Positions 52,517 through 62,053 of a DNA stretch of 64,000 nucleotides are shown here, one piece after another. The position numbers and the translations under genes were made by a program. The DNA lies in contig JACKJP010000004.1 in the NCBI GenBank assembly GCA_020637895.1, positions 248,001 to 312,000 on the forward strand. The letters are read 5' to 3'. How positions within the stretch are numbered: position 1 is the stretch's first letter; each line of letters opens with the position of its first letter. This DNA is from Rhodobiaceae bacterium. GTDB taxonomy: Bacteria > Pseudomonadota > Alphaproteobacteria > Rhizobiales > Tepidamorphaceae. The notes under the pieces are model-generated. The model made no database searches. It saw only the letters and a program-made list of their open reading frames with translations, and had not been told where the DNA came from.

Positions 52517-53413
52517 ATGTTCCGTCTTGCCCATATCACCGATCCGCATCTGCCGCTGGCCGGACGACCGCGCCTGCGTGAACTCGTCTCCAAACGTTTC
52601 ATCGGCTATTCGAACTGGCTGCGCTCGCGCAATGAGATCCACCGGTTCGACATACTGACGACGCTGGTCTCCGATATTCATGCCGCAGCGCCCGATCACA
52701 TCGCCTGCACTGGCGATCTGGTGAACGTCGCCTCGCGAAACGAATTCGTACCCGCGCGCAGATTTCTTGAAAGTCTCGGCCCGCGCGAGTGCGTCTCGCT
52801 CGTTCCAGGCAACCACGATGCCTATGCGGGAAGCTGGAACGAGTCCATGTGGCGCGAGTGGGGCCCCTACATGACCGGGGATGAGACTGTCGCAAGGGAT
52901 CATCTTCCCGACGCGGGATTTCCCTGGGTGCGACGCCAGGGAAAGATCATTCTCATCGGCCTGTCTTCCGCCATCACGACGATGCCGTTTCAGGCGGCCG
53001 GCAAGGTCGGTCATCGGCAGCTGCGACGACTGGCCTCGCTGCTGGATGAGGCAGGCCGGGATGGCGCCTTCAGGGTTGTCCTGATCCATCACAGCCCGCT
53101 GCCGGGGAAACAGTATCGAAGCTTGAGGGACGCAACGGAGCTGTGCGAAGTGCTCGCCCGGCACGGCGCCGAACTCGTGCTGCACGGCCACGACCACCTC
53201 GCCTCTTTCAATGCCGTCAGCCGGGAGGGTGCGATGATCCCGGTCGTTGGCTCGCCTTCCGCTTCGGCAATGCCGCACGGCCGCAAGCCTGGTGCCGGAT
53301 GGACGCTTTTCAGCATTGCGCCGGACGAAAACGGGTGGCGCTGTCACATGCAGCGCCGCAACGTGGTGGCGCCAGGCACGCCACTTGAGGTGATGGAGGA
53401 ACGCGAGCTCTAG
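52517..53413 (+). CDS. Calcineurin-like metallophosphoesterase
   Basis: 298 residues. Complete dimetal site motifs: FRLAHITDPHLPL (Asp-x-His), ACTGDLVN (GDxxN/D), SLVPGNHDAY (GNHD), VVLIHHSPLPG (His) and LVLHGHDHL (GHxH). This is the class that includes cyclic nucleotide phosphodiesterases and UDP-diacylglucosamine hydrolases; specificity not determined. ATG 52517. The hairpin before it isolates it from upstream genes. Confidence 0.9.
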   Translation: MFRLAHITDPHLPLAGRPRLRELVSKRFIGYSNWLRSRNEIHRFDILTTLVSDIHAAAPDHIACTGDLVNVASRNEFVPARRFLESLGPRECVSLVPGNHDAYAGSWNESMWREWGPYMTGDETVARDHLPDAGFPWVRRQGKIILIGLSSAITTMPFQAAGKVGHRQLRRLASLLDEAGRDGAFRVVLIHHSPLPGKQYRSLRDATELCEVLARHGAELVLHGHDHLASFNAVSREGAMIPVVGSPSASAMPHGRKPGAGWTLFSIAPDENGWRCHMQRRNVVAPGTPLEVMEEREL

Positions 53414-53428
53414 AGCCCGCCGTCGATC

Positions 53429-54118
53429 TCAGCCCGCGATCAGGCTCAGATACCAGAGGCTGCCGAAAAACAGCGCGGCAGCGCCGGCAATCAGCCCGAC
53501 GATGAAAGCCAGAACGATACCCGCCCATCCGAACTTTCGGGGAGCGACGGCTGAAGCGGTCGCCAGTTCGGCCGCGGGCGTGGGTGCTGGTGCGGACGTC
53601 TTTCGCGTCTCTTCTGCCCGGCTGTCACCGGCCAGCGTATCCCCCGCGAGCGCCCTTTCCCGTTCCAGCATCCGGCGCGCGACATAGTCCGTCACCCGGC
53701 TTGCCATCTCGTCGAGCCCGGTCGTCTCGAACATGAGCTGGCGACCGTAGCGGGTTTCCTGAACGAGACGATAGGTACGCTTGTCGCGGCCCATGGAGAC
53801 ATGCGCCAGCATGTCGACCCAAAGCCGCGGCGTGACGCCGGTCTGGATCTGAAAATCGAACATGTCGGAACCGGCTGGCAATTCTTCCGCAAGATCGCCC
53901 AGCGCGTCCTGCAGCAATTGCAGCCGCGCCAGTTCGGCTTCCCTGAGATCGACAATCACATCGGACCGCTCGACATCTGAAAGCCGGGCGCGGCGGATGG
54001 CATCGCGCAACCGGTTGCCTGTGGCCGTCGGCGCGGGGATGACATTGTCGGCGCGCTTGCCACCTTCCGCTGCAGCGCCCGCGCCGGTTCTGCCATCGAT
54101 CACGTTGTAGTCGCTCAT
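53429..54118 (-). CDS. Uncharacterised protein with a C-terminal membrane anchor
   Basis: 229 residues. An acidic/Ala-rich N-terminus, a helical region (SDVERSDVIVDLREAELARLQLLQDALG, in pieces), then a region rich in aromatics and Arg (FDFQIQTGVTPRLWVDMLAHVSMG; YRLVQETRYGRQLM), a Pro/Ala linker and a single C-terminal helix (WAGIVLAFIVGLIAGAAALFFGSLWYL). The order suggests a cytosolic domain tethered to the inner membrane. ATG 54118 is preferred over 54139. Convergent with the phosphoesterase gene and divergent from DUF1194. Not recognised. Confidence 0.75.
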   Translation of the reverse strand: MSDYNVIDGRTGAGAAAEGGKRADNVIPAPTATGNRLRDAIRRARLSDVERSDVIVDLREAELARLQLLQDALGDLAEELPAGSDMFDFQIQTGVTPRLWVDMLAHVSMGRDKRTYRLVQETRYGRQLMFETTGLDEMASRVTDYVARRMLERERALAGDTLAGDSRAEETRKTSAPAPTPAAELATASAVAPRKFGWAGIVLAFIVGLIAGAAALFFGSLWYLSLIAG

Positions 54119-54265
54119 GCGAATGATTCTCCGGCACATTTACGATCCGTTAACGCAAATTTTACCCGACTGACTGCCGCAACGCGAGTCCGCACCGGCC
54201 TCTTCGTCTTGTTGCGGGCACAAAGCCGGTGATAGTTTTTCATTTCCGCAAGGAGGCGGACGCGG

Positions 54266-55093
54266 ATGCGCGTGCTGGCCTTACAGATCATCTGCCTGTG
54301 TTGCCTGATGGCAGTATCGGCGCGCGCCCAGCAGACGCCGAATGCTGGCGAGCGGGTCGATGTCGAACTGGTCCTGGCCGCCGACGTATCGCTTTCGATG
54401 GATAGCGAGGAACGGCGGTTCCAGCGTGAGGGCTATATCAAGGCCCTCAACAGCCCGGAAGTGCTCGCCGCCATCGTCGAGGGTGGCTGGGGGCGCATTG
54501 CCCTGACCTATGTCGAATGGGCCGGCGAGGACAGCCAGACCATTATCGTTCCCTGGACGCTGATAGACAGCGCGGCAACGATGAAAGGCTTCACTGACCG
54601 GATCAGCGATACGCCCTCGCGTGCCTATCACCGAACGTCCATTTCCGCGGTGCTGGAATTTTCAGCCGCCCTTTTCGACGCCAACGGCTTTCGCGGGATG
54701 CGCAGGGTCATCGACGTTTCAGGCGACGGCCCCAACAATCAGGGCCGTCCGGTGACTGAGAGCCGTGACCGGATCGTCGCGCAGGGCATCACCATCAACG
54801 GGCTGCCCGTGATGATCCGCGCGCCCGGTTCGGGCTTTTTCGATATCGCCGATCTCGACCGCTACTACGAGCATTGCGTCATCGGCGGGCCGCAGAGTTT
54901 CATCATGCCCGCTGTCGGCTGGGACGGATTTGCCCTGGCCGTCCGACGCAAGCTCTTGCTGGAAATCGCCCTGAAACCGGACCAGCCGGTCATCATGCTG
55001 GCGCAGGCGCAGACGGAAAGCCGCCCTCCGCCAGACTGCCTTGTCGGCGAACGGATATGGCGCGATCGCGGATGGCGCTTCGATACGCCTTGA
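54266..55093 (+). CDS. DUF1194 secreted von Willebrand A protein
   Basis: 275 residues with signal peptide (VLALQIICLCCLMAVSARAQ, cleavage near 22) followed by a VWA domain with the MIDAS start ELVLAADVSLSMDSEERRFQREGY and YVEWAGEDSQTIIVPWTLI, RVIDVSGDGPNNQG, which are DUF1194 hallmarks. The family is extracytoplasmic and found in many Alphaproteobacteria; function not known. AAGGAGG precedes the ATG by normal spacing. The upstream 147-bp spacer contains TTTA-N7-TTAAC (54139-54154), a near-match to the CtrA consensus. Confidence 0.88.
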   Translation: MRVLALQIICLCCLMAVSARAQQTPNAGERVDVELVLAADVSLSMDSEERRFQREGYIKALNSPEVLAAIVEGGWGRIALTYVEWAGEDSQTIIVPWTLIDSAATMKGFTDRISDTPSRAYHRTSISAVLEFSAALFDANGFRGMRRVIDVSGDGPNNQGRPVTESRDRIVAQGITINGLPVMIRAPGSGFFDIADLDRYYEHCVIGGPQSFIMPAVGWDGFALAVRRKLLLEIALKPDQPVIMLAQAQTESRPPPDCLVGERIWRDRGWRFDTP

Positions 55094-55235
55094 GACGACA
55101 ACTTTAGATCGCTCGTTTCCGCAACAATCAACCAAAACAGAGTCTAGGCAGGATTCCACCTGATCTGCTAGCTTTTCCGAATCAGTTGCGGAATGTCGCG
55201 TGCGTGACTCGGTAGGGCTAATTGGGGGGCTCGCG

Positions 55236-55583
55236 ATGATTGCTCTGCACTGGGAACGGCCGGCCGGCAACGGGTGGCACAAGCTCGATTCCATCGACAT
55301 CACGAAGATCCGGACGATCGGCATATTCATCATCTGGCATGAGGGCGACCCGGGCAGGGTCATTCGGGTGTGCCAGGGAGATGTCGGCCGTCAATTGCAG
55401 CTCGAACAGATCAGCCCGCCGGTGCTTAGATATCGGGTTTTCGGCGAACTTTGCGTGACCTGGGCGTCGGTGCCGGCATCGTTTCGAAATGGCGTGGAAC
55501 GCTATCTGGCGAATCTGCTTCGGCCGCAGGTCGGCGAAAGCTATCCGCTCACCTTACCGCTTGCTGCGAATTCGCCTCTTTAG
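55236..55583 (+). CDS. Uncharacterised 115-residue protein
   Basis: Read from ATG 55236 after a G-rich site (GGGGGG). Compact alpha/beta-like sequence beginning MIALHWERPAGNGWHKL with TIGIFIIWHEGDPGRVIRVCQGDVGRQLQLEQ and a short C-terminal part. No signal peptide, membrane segment or motif is recognisable. A GTG at 55200 gives a longer version. It stands alone between DUF1194 and the leftward DUF1127 gene. Codon bias supports coding. I do not know its function. Confidence 0.7.
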   Translation: MIALHWERPAGNGWHKLDSIDITKIRTIGIFIIWHEGDPGRVIRVCQGDVGRQLQLEQISPPVLRYRVFGELCVTWASVPASFRNGVERYLANLLRPQVGESYPLTLPLAANSPL

Positions 55584-55684
55584 CACCGCAGGCCGTTGCC
55601 CCCGATCGTCGGTGATGGCGATCGGCTTCATGTTTCGGCCCGCCGCGGGGTTCGATCTGTCCCCGCGCGCGGGACGGTTCCCGC

Positions 55685-55996
55685 TCAACGCTGGCCAAGG
55701 AGACGCCATGCCTGACGGGAGCGGTGCGCACGCCCCGCCAGCATGCGGCTGGCATTGTCGGCCAATGGCAGCGCCAGCGCCTCGCGGACGTCTGCCGCGG
55801 TGAGTCCGATATCGTCGAGCAGGTGCTCGTCGAGTTCACCCAGAATCGCCAAATCGTCGCGCCGCTTCCAGTTGCGCCACAGCCGCATCGCCGGCTCGAT
55901 AATGGCCATGCCGGTATCGACCAGGACACGCCTGATATCCGCGTGGCTGTCGGGACGCCCGCGACCGTCCCGCTCATATGCGTCTGACTGTATCAT
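55685..55996 (-). CDS. DUF1127 domain-containing protein
   Basis: 103 residues. The DUF1127 (YjiS-like) motif appears at about 45-72: RRDDLAILGELDEHLLDDIGLT, with the adjacent helix AADVREALALPL. Most DUF1127 proteins have about 50 residues and influence phosphate or carbon metabolism or RNA in Agrobacterium and Rhodobacter; the present protein has extra N- and C-terminal parts (basic end AHRSRQAWRLLGQR). It is divergent from the LysR gene, 152 bp away. Confidence 0.85.
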   Translation of the reverse strand: MIQSDAYERDGRGRPDSHADIRRVLVDTGMAIIEPAMRLWRNWKRRDDLAILGELDEHLLDDIGLTAADVREALALPLADNASRMLAGRAHRSRQAWRLLGQR

Positions 55997-56148
55997 CTGT
56001 CTTGCCCTTCAACCTTGCACCGCCTCCGTCGGGCGGCCTTGGAACGGACAATGTCAGCCTTCACACGATCAGAAAAACGAAATATACTTAGGGTAAGGTT
56101 CAAATAATTTGACGCTCATTCGAACCGGGTCACGGGAAACGCAAGGCG

Positions 56149-57060
56149 ATGAATCAGTTTGCACCCACCAGCCTGCCGCTGCTCGAAACCGATGTGCTGC
56201 GCAGCTTTGTGGCCATCGTGGAGACCGGCAGCTTCCGCGCTGCTGCCGATGTCGTGCTGCGAACGCCATCGGCGATCTCGATGCAGATCAAGAAGCTCGA
56301 GGAAACGCTCGGTCGCCCGGTGCTGGTCCGCGACAGCCGCTCCGTTCAACTCACGCGCGAAGGCGAAATGCTGCTGGAGCACGCCCGGCGCATGCTGGCG
56401 CTTAACCGTGAAATCGTTACCAAGTTCGTCGCTCAGGACATCGCCGGCGAAGTTCGCATGGGTGCGCCGGACGAGGTGGCCGAACGCTTCCTGCCTGACA
56501 TGCTGCGCCGCTTCTACGAGAGCCATCCCGGCATTACCGTCAATGTCGTGGTGGAGAATACCGAATTGCTGATAGGTCGCGTCAAACGCAAGAATCTGGA
56601 CCTCGCGCTGGTGACCTGCGAAGCGGGTCACGGCGATGAACCTTCCACTGAAATTCTTTACCGCGAACGCCTGGTCTGGGCCATGTTGCGCGGTGGCATT
56701 GCCGCCGAACAGGACCCGCTGCCGCTTTCGGTCTGGGACGAAACATGCATCTGGCGCAAGACCTGTATCGAGGGCCTTGAGAGTGCCGGCCGCAATTACC
56801 GTATCGCGTTCCAGAGCGCGTATGTCTCGGGTCAGAAGGCGGCCATCCTCGCCGATCTGGCGATCGCACCGCTTCCCGCCTCGACGATTGGCGGGCAGAT
56901 CGTCGAGGCCGATCCGCAATATGATCTGCCGGTCCTTCCCGACAACAAGCTGGGCATGATCCTAGCTGACGGCGCCGGCGCGGCCGTGCTCGCTGCCGCG
57001 GACCATCTCAGGGCGAGCTTCGCCGAACGCGAGGCCAGACAGGAACGCCAGGAGGCATAG
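56149..57060 (+). CDS. LysR-family transcriptional regulator
   Basis: 303 residues. HTH at the N-terminus: LETDVLRSFVAIVETGSFRAAADVVLRTPSAISMQIKKLEETLG (split into recognised blocks) and the substrate-binding domain from about 95 (FVAQDIAGEVRMGAPDEVAERFLPDML). It resembles the LrhA/IciA-type group that begins with a Leu-rich T-D-V-L-R-S-F segment. Its AT-rich upstream region and divergent DUF1127 gene suggest a target there. An IclR gene follows 83 bp later in the same direction. Confidence 0.92.
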   Translation: MNQFAPTSLPLLETDVLRSFVAIVETGSFRAAADVVLRTPSAISMQIKKLEETLGRPVLVRDSRSVQLTREGEMLLEHARRMLALNREIVTKFVAQDIAGEVRMGAPDEVAERFLPDMLRRFYESHPGITVNVVVENTELLIGRVKRKNLDLALVTCEAGHGDEPSTEILYRERLVWAMLRGGIAAEQDPLPLSVWDETCIWRKTCIEGLESAGRNYRIAFQSAYVSGQKAAILADLAIAPLPASTIGGQIVEADPQYDLPVLPDNKLGMILADGAGAAVLAAADHLRASFAEREARQERQEA

Positions 57061-57143
57061 CAGTTCACGGTGACTGAATTTTTGCTATTGGCGGATCTGA
57101 TTGGCTGTCTGCGCCAGCATCACATGAACGGGACAGATTGTTG

Positions 57144-57971
57144 ATGACAGCGATCGAACGGCAACCGGATGAAGCGGCCAGGAAGGAAAGCAGCACGCGC
57201 AAATTGCTGCATATCCTTGATTTCTTCGACGACAGCCATCCCGCATGGACTGTCGAGATGCTGATGCGCGAGCTTGGCACCACGCGCCCGACGACATACC
57301 GCTATGTGAAGGCACTGTGCGACTGCGGACTTCTCGCGCCCGGTGCCGGTGGCACCTACGTCCTCGGTCCGCGCATCATCCAGCTCGACCGGCAGATGCA
57401 GGTCTCCAGTCCCCTGCTCAAGGTGGCAATTCCGATTCTGGCGGAAGACACGTCGCCCGTCATCGGCTCGACAGTCATCAGTTGCTTCTATGGCGAGCAG
57501 GTCCTCTCGATCTATGTCGACAAACGCGATCCGGATATCGTCATTCGCATGGAACGTGGCGAGGCTTTTCCGCTGATCGACGGCGCGCCATCGCTGATCA
57601 TCCTTGCGCACCTGCCGCCCTACCAGATGAAGAAGTTCTACAACTCAAACGCAGCCGGAATCGCCGAGGCCAGCCTGGGCGCCAGCTTCGAGGAATTCCG
57701 CAAGGCCATGCGAGCGATGCGCAAGGCCGGCTATTGTGTCGGCTATCGGCTGAACCCGCTGGTGAAGGGCGTCGCCGCACCGATCTTCCACGATGCCAGC
57801 TCCGTCTCTGCCAGCGTCTGCTATGTCAGGCGGGCCGACATCACGAGCGATGAAGATCTGAACGAGTTGACCGCATTGACCGTGCGGGCGGCAAAGCAAA
57901 TCTCCGAGAAGCTCAGGCAATTCGACCCTTCCGCCAACAAGGGCCTGCCGACGCCAAGAATGTCGGGCTGA
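57144..57971 (+). CDS. IclR-family transcriptional regulator
   Basis: 275 residues. N-terminal winged HTH (LLHILDFFDDSHPAWTVEMLMRELGTTRPTTYRYVKALCDCGLLA, split) and C-terminal effector-binding domain (SSPLLKVAIPILAEDTSPVIGSTVIS, about 95-250; VCYVRRADITSDEDLNELTALTV). IclR proteins regulate catabolic genes. The nearest candidate target is the convergent acyl-CoA dehydrogenase gene, 9 bp away. I use ATG 57144; TTG 57138 is possible. Confidence 0.93.
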   Translation: MTAIERQPDEAARKESSTRKLLHILDFFDDSHPAWTVEMLMRELGTTRPTTYRYVKALCDCGLLAPGAGGTYVLGPRIIQLDRQMQVSSPLLKVAIPILAEDTSPVIGSTVISCFYGEQVLSIYVDKRDPDIVIRMERGEAFPLIDGAPSLIILAHLPPYQMKKFYNSNAAGIAEASLGASFEEFRKAMRAMRKAGYCVGYRLNPLVKGVAAPIFHDASSVSASVCYVRRADITSDEDLNELTALTVRAAKQISEKLRQFDPSANKGLPTPRMSG

Positions 57972-57980
57972 ACCGGCAGC

Positions 57981-59795
57981 TCAGGCCCGTTGCATCGCAA
58001 GCAATCCGGACACTGTTTCAAGCGGGACAGGCGCATCATCGAGCAGCAATTCGGTTGCCTCGCGATTGAACGCCTCCGCGCCGCGTCCAAGCAGGTTCGA
58101 TGGCGCCAGGTAGTTCTCGAGAATGAATTTCGACATCAGCAGCCGCCGCGCGTCACCGCCCGATTGTCCAAGGCGGGCGCCCTCGATCGCCATGAGGGTC
58201 GCGGTGACGATGTGATAGAGCGCGGCTGCCGCCTGACGCGCCAACGGGTCGTTCTGTTCGCGGTAAACCTCCAGCGCGAAGGCAATCGTCGCGTCGACAT
58301 AGGAGTTCAGTTCATCCCTGAACGCCTGCGGAAGCGTGCTCAGCGCCGAAATCTCCGAATGCAGGAATTCGGCCAGCTCTTCGTGACACTGCGCCCTGCC
58401 GATCGCCCGGTTGACGACGTCGAGCGCGTTGATGTTTGAGGTGCCCTCCCACAGGACGCCGACGACAGCGTCGTTGATCAGCCTTGGATTGACCCAGTCG
58501 TTGATATAGCCAACCCCGCCGCGCACTTCCATCGCGCGCACCGCCGTATCGATATTGTCGCGGCTTGCCTGATACTTCAGCAGGGGCGTCATGATCCGCA
58601 GCAGTTTTTCCGCCCGCTTGATGCCGGCCTGCGATGCCTCAAGCTGCGTTGCAGCGGCAAGGATCATGGAGAGCGACTGTTCGGTCGGGATCATGATGTT
58701 CATGAGTTCCCGTCTGACGAGCGGCTTCTCGATGATCTTCCCGCCGAAAACCTGACGACCCCGTGCAGCCCACAGCGCCTCGTTCAGGCAACGCCGCATC
58801 ATGCCTGCCGCGCGCACACCGTGCGAAAGGCGCGATAGCGAAACCTGCTTCATCACCATGCTGAGACCGGGATTGGCCTTCGCCCCGACATCGCCCAGCG
58901 GATAGGCGATCGCGCCTTCGAAGACGATCTCGCCCGATGCCATCGAACGGGTACCCATCTTGTCTTTCAGACGCACCGTCCGGAATGCATTGCGGGAGCC
59001 GTCATCAAGATTGCGCGGCGCGATGAACAATGCGAGGCCCGTGTTCCCGTCCGGCGCGCCTTCGGGCCGCGCCATGATCAGCTGTACGTCGGCATCGACG
59101 CAGGAACAGAACCACTTCTCGCCATAAAGGCGCCACTGGCCGTCCTCGAGCCGCGCCTGAAGGGAGAGGTTGCTGACATCGTTCCCGCCCGCCTTCTCGG
59201 TCATGAAGATCGCGCCCTTGTAGATCTCCTTCATGTCCTGGCTCCACATCCGGTCCAGAAACTTTGCCTTGAGCTTTTCGTCGCCGAAGCGATCGATCAG
59301 CATGGAGATCGTGTCGGTCGCGGAGATCGGACAGAGCAGGCCGAACTCCGACTGCGCGAAGAGATACTGAAATACATACTTGGCGATCGGCGGCACCCTG
59401 TCCTGCCAGCCAAGAACACCCGGCCGGTGCGACATGGCGGCCAGACCGAACTGGCCGTAACCGATATCTTCCATGCGCCGGTAAGACGGGTGGAACTCGA
59501 CCCAGTCGACATCCTCACCCTTCGCGGTTCGATGATGGAGGACCGGCACATGATGGTTTGCCATCCGCGACATCGCATCGAGTTCACCACCCGCGATAGC
59601 GCCAAGTTCCCGATAGTGTGGCTCCATATGGTGCAGGACTTCGGCATTGAAATAGAGCGGCAACAGGGCCTGAACGCTGCGGTCGATGTCGTAGAAGTTC
59701 TCGCCGCTACAGTCATCGGCGATCCACGAGTTCTGTTGCCTGACCTTCGCAGCGGGTTGCCGGTCCTGTGTCGGGATATTGTTGTGAAGGTTCAT
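57981..59795 (-). CDS. Acyl-CoA dehydrogenase family protein
   Basis: 604 residues, the large FadE/AidB-like group. FAD/substrate motifs: YKGAIFMTEKAGGNDVSNLSLQA (in pieces), WRLYGEKWFCSCVDADVQLIMARPEG, RTVRLKDKMGTRSMASGEIVFEGA, LSHGVRAAGMMRRCLNEALWAARGR, and RAMEVRGGVGYINDWVNPRLINDAVV. It oxidises acyl-CoA to enoyl-CoA with electron transfer to ETF; chain specificity not visible. ATG 59795 has GGAGGA upstream. It faces the IclR regulator gene and may be its target. Confidence 0.92.
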   Translation of the reverse strand: MNLHNNIPTQDRQPAAKVRQQNSWIADDCSGENFYDIDRSVQALLPLYFNAEVLHHMEPHYRELGAIAGGELDAMSRMANHHVPVLHHRTAKGEDVDWVEFHPSYRRMEDIGYGQFGLAAMSHRPGVLGWQDRVPPIAKYVFQYLFAQSEFGLLCPISATDTISMLIDRFGDEKLKAKFLDRMWSQDMKEIYKGAIFMTEKAGGNDVSNLSLQARLEDGQWRLYGEKWFCSCVDADVQLIMARPEGAPDGNTGLALFIAPRNLDDGSRNAFRTVRLKDKMGTRSMASGEIVFEGAIAYPLGDVGAKANPGLSMVMKQVSLSRLSHGVRAAGMMRRCLNEALWAARGRQVFGGKIIEKPLVRRELMNIMIPTEQSLSMILAAATQLEASQAGIKRAEKLLRIMTPLLKYQASRDNIDTAVRAMEVRGGVGYINDWVNPRLINDAVVGVLWEGTSNINALDVVNRAIGRAQCHEELAEFLHSEISALSTLPQAFRDELNSYVDATIAFALEVYREQNDPLARQAAAALYHIVTATLMAIEGARLGQSGGDARRLLMSKFILENYLAPSNLLGRGAEAFNREATELLLDDAPVPLETVSGLLAMQRA

Positions 59796-60002
59796 CGCCC
59801 TGTTCCTCCGTGGTTGCCGCCAGCGTGTGCACGCTTGTCTCGATAATTCTTGCTTGCGGCAAAAATTCCACAAAATCCCACAATATGCAAATTTTACTTG
59901 ATATGCGATGCGTCGGCGGCGATCTCGGACGAGCGAAGCCCGGCGCGGGCCCACGCCTTGCGCATCCTCAAAAGTGAAATGTCTGGAATGGCGATCTGGC
60001 GA
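59796..60002. promoter_or_regulatory. Promoter region of the acyl-CoA dehydrogenase gene
   Basis: 207 bp, with an unusually AT-rich core at 59850-59910. It has two direct copies of CCACAA spaced by 10 bp (59868-59873 and 59878-59883), one helical turn apart, and nearby AT-rich stretches AAAATT and AATTTT. Direct repeats at one-turn spacing are typical operators for LysR/IclR-type regulators, both of which lie a few kb away. Confidence 0.45.
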
Positions 60003-62048
60003 TTAGCCGCGCCGACGCCCGCCGCGACGCGTCCTGCGTCCATCGCCGTCGGTCACCGATGCCAAACGCGGCTCGGGAAGTTTGACCTCAGCGGCCAGCC
60101 GCGGAAACGGATCGGACTTGTTCGGCAGCGCCATGGCGTTGACGAAATGCTCCTGGAACCTTGGCTCCAGCGCCGTCTCGATCTTTTCGATCCGTCGTAC
60201 CAGCGCCTCGATCTCGCGGCGATGATCGGTATTGAGCAGCGCCATGCGCGCGCCCGTACCTGCCGCATTGCCAACAGCGGCGACCTTTTTCAGGTCGCAA
60301 TCAGGCACGAGCCCGAGGACCATCGCGTATTTCGGATCGATATAGGAGCCGAAAGCGCCGGCCAGCTTGATCCTGTCGACGGCCGAAATCCCAAGCTTGT
60401 CCATCAGCAGGCGCACGCCGGCATAGAGCGCTGCCTTGGCAAGCTGGATCGCCCTGACATCGTTCTGCGTCACGGTGATCGGGCTGCCCTGCCCTTCGCC
60501 GCCGGGCCAGAGAACATATGTAAAGGTGCGCCGGTCCGGGACGATCCGGCCATTGAAATCGCCGCGCGACCCGTCGATCACGCCATCGGCCGTGATGACG
60601 CCGGCGAGAAACATCTCCGCGATTGCCTCCACGATCCCTGATCCGCAAATGCCGGTTACGCCGACCTGATCGATCTTCTCGGCAAATTCGGGTTCATCCG
60701 ACCAGGCGTCGATGCCGATAACCCTGATCTTCGCCCGTAGCGTTTCAGGGTCGACCCGGACGCGTTCAATGGCGCCGGGCGCCGCGCGCTGTCCGCAGGA
60801 AATTTCAGCACCTTCAAATGCCGGGCCCGTGGGCGAGGATGCCGCAACGATGCGTTCCCTGTTGCCGAGCACGATTTCCGCATTGGTGCCGACGTCGACG
60901 AGCAGTGTGACCTCGTCGCTGTTCTGGGGCCCTTCGGCAAGCGTTGCGCCGGCGGCATCCGCACCCACATGACCGGCGATGCAGGGCAAAATATAAACGC
61001 GCGCGCCAGGATTGATCTCAATGCCGATCTGCGACGCCTCGATATCGAGCGAAGAGGATACGGCAAGCGCGAACGGCGCCGAACCGAGAGGAACCGGATC
61101 GAGCCCGAGGAAAAGATGGTGCATGACCGGATTGGCGACGAAGACCGCCTCGAGCACATGCTCCCGTCGGATGCCGCCTTCACTGCAGACACGTTCGATA
61201 AGAGTGTTGATCGCCTCCCGAACGGTTCGTGTCAGCGCCTCGCGGCCGTCCGGATTCATCATGACATAGGAGACACGACTCATCAGATCTTCGCCAAAGC
61301 GGATCTGCGGGTTCGACGTACCCGATGACGCGACCGTACGGCCGGAGAGTAGCGACGACAGGTGGACGGCAATGGTGGTCGACCCGATATCGACTGCGAC
61401 ACCATAGGCGTCGCCGTTGAAACCCGGCCACGCGGCAATCACCTGCGCCGGTGAGCGTCCATCGTCATGGACCGCCACCGTGACCTTCCATTCGCCATCG
61501 CGCAGGATATCCGGAATGTGGGAAAGCATGCGGAAATCGGCGGTGAGACCGTCAATCTTCCACTCCCGCTTCAGCGCGGCGAACAGTCGGTCAAGATCGC
61601 CGAGCGGCTTCTCCATATCCGGCTCTTCGACTTCCACATAGTAGAGACGCGTTGCCGGCTTGCGGTCTATGTGGCGGGTTTCGGCGCGTTTACGCACGAT
61701 TTGCCTGTTGACCTGCACATCCTGGGGAACATCGATGACGAGGTCGCCCTCAACGCGCGCCTGACAGGAAAGCCGCCGTTCCGGCGCAAGGCTGCGAAGT
61801 CCCGCGTAGCGCGCTTCCACTTCGTTAGCCGGCGAAATATTGTCGGGTGCTGAGGTGATGCCATGCTTGGCGAACTGTCCTGTTGCCTGCTCGATCTGGC
61901 AACGGCCGCATATCCCGCGCCCGCCGCACACGCTCTCTATATAGACACCGAGCGAGCGGGCAGCATCGAGCACGGGCGTTCCGACGGGGAAACGCCCGCG
62001 CCGGCCCGACGGCATGAAAAGTACGAGAGCTTCCTGTTGCGCGCTCAT
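60003..62048 (-). CDS. Ferredoxin-ASKHA corrinoid activation protein (DUF4445/RACo-like)
   Basis: 681 residues. N-terminal 2Fe-2S plant-type ferredoxin domain with Cys41, Cys47, Cys50 and Cys95 (ESVCGGRGICGRCQ; RRLSCQARV), then a linker and ASKHA-type ATPase domain: phosphate 1 DIGSTT (220-225), phosphate 2 region DVGTNAE (385-391), and GICGSG (466-471). Homologs RACo and RamA reductively reactivate Co(II)-corrinoid methyltransferases in an ATP-dependent way. Here it ends in a strongly Arg/Gly-rich tail (RRTRRGGRRRG). The GTG at 62057 overlaps the upstream stop (GTGA); I use ATG 62048. Last gene of the corrinoid operon. Confidence 0.9.
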   Translation of the reverse strand: MSAQQEALVLFMPSGRRGRFPVGTPVLDAARSLGVYIESVCGGRGICGRCQIEQATGQFAKHGITSAPDNISPANEVEARYAGLRSLAPERRLSCQARVEGDLVIDVPQDVQVNRQIVRKRAETRHIDRKPATRLYYVEVEEPDMEKPLGDLDRLFAALKREWKIDGLTADFRMLSHIPDILRDGEWKVTVAVHDDGRSPAQVIAAWPGFNGDAYGVAVDIGSTTIAVHLSSLLSGRTVASSGTSNPQIRFGEDLMSRVSYVMMNPDGREALTRTVREAINTLIERVCSEGGIRREHVLEAVFVANPVMHHLFLGLDPVPLGSAPFALAVSSSLDIEASQIGIEINPGARVYILPCIAGHVGADAAGATLAEGPQNSDEVTLLVDVGTNAEIVLGNRERIVAASSPTGPAFEGAEISCGQRAAPGAIERVRVDPETLRAKIRVIGIDAWSDEPEFAEKIDQVGVTGICGSGIVEAIAEMFLAGVITADGVIDGSRGDFNGRIVPDRRTFTYVLWPGGEGQGSPITVTQNDVRAIQLAKAALYAGVRLLMDKLGISAVDRIKLAGAFGSYIDPKYAMVLGLVPDCDLKKVAAVGNAAGTGARMALLNTDHRREIEALVRRIEKIETALEPRFQEHFVNAMALPNKSDPFPRLAAEVKLPEPRLASVTDGDGRRTRRGGRRRG

Positions 62049-62053
62049 TGGCT

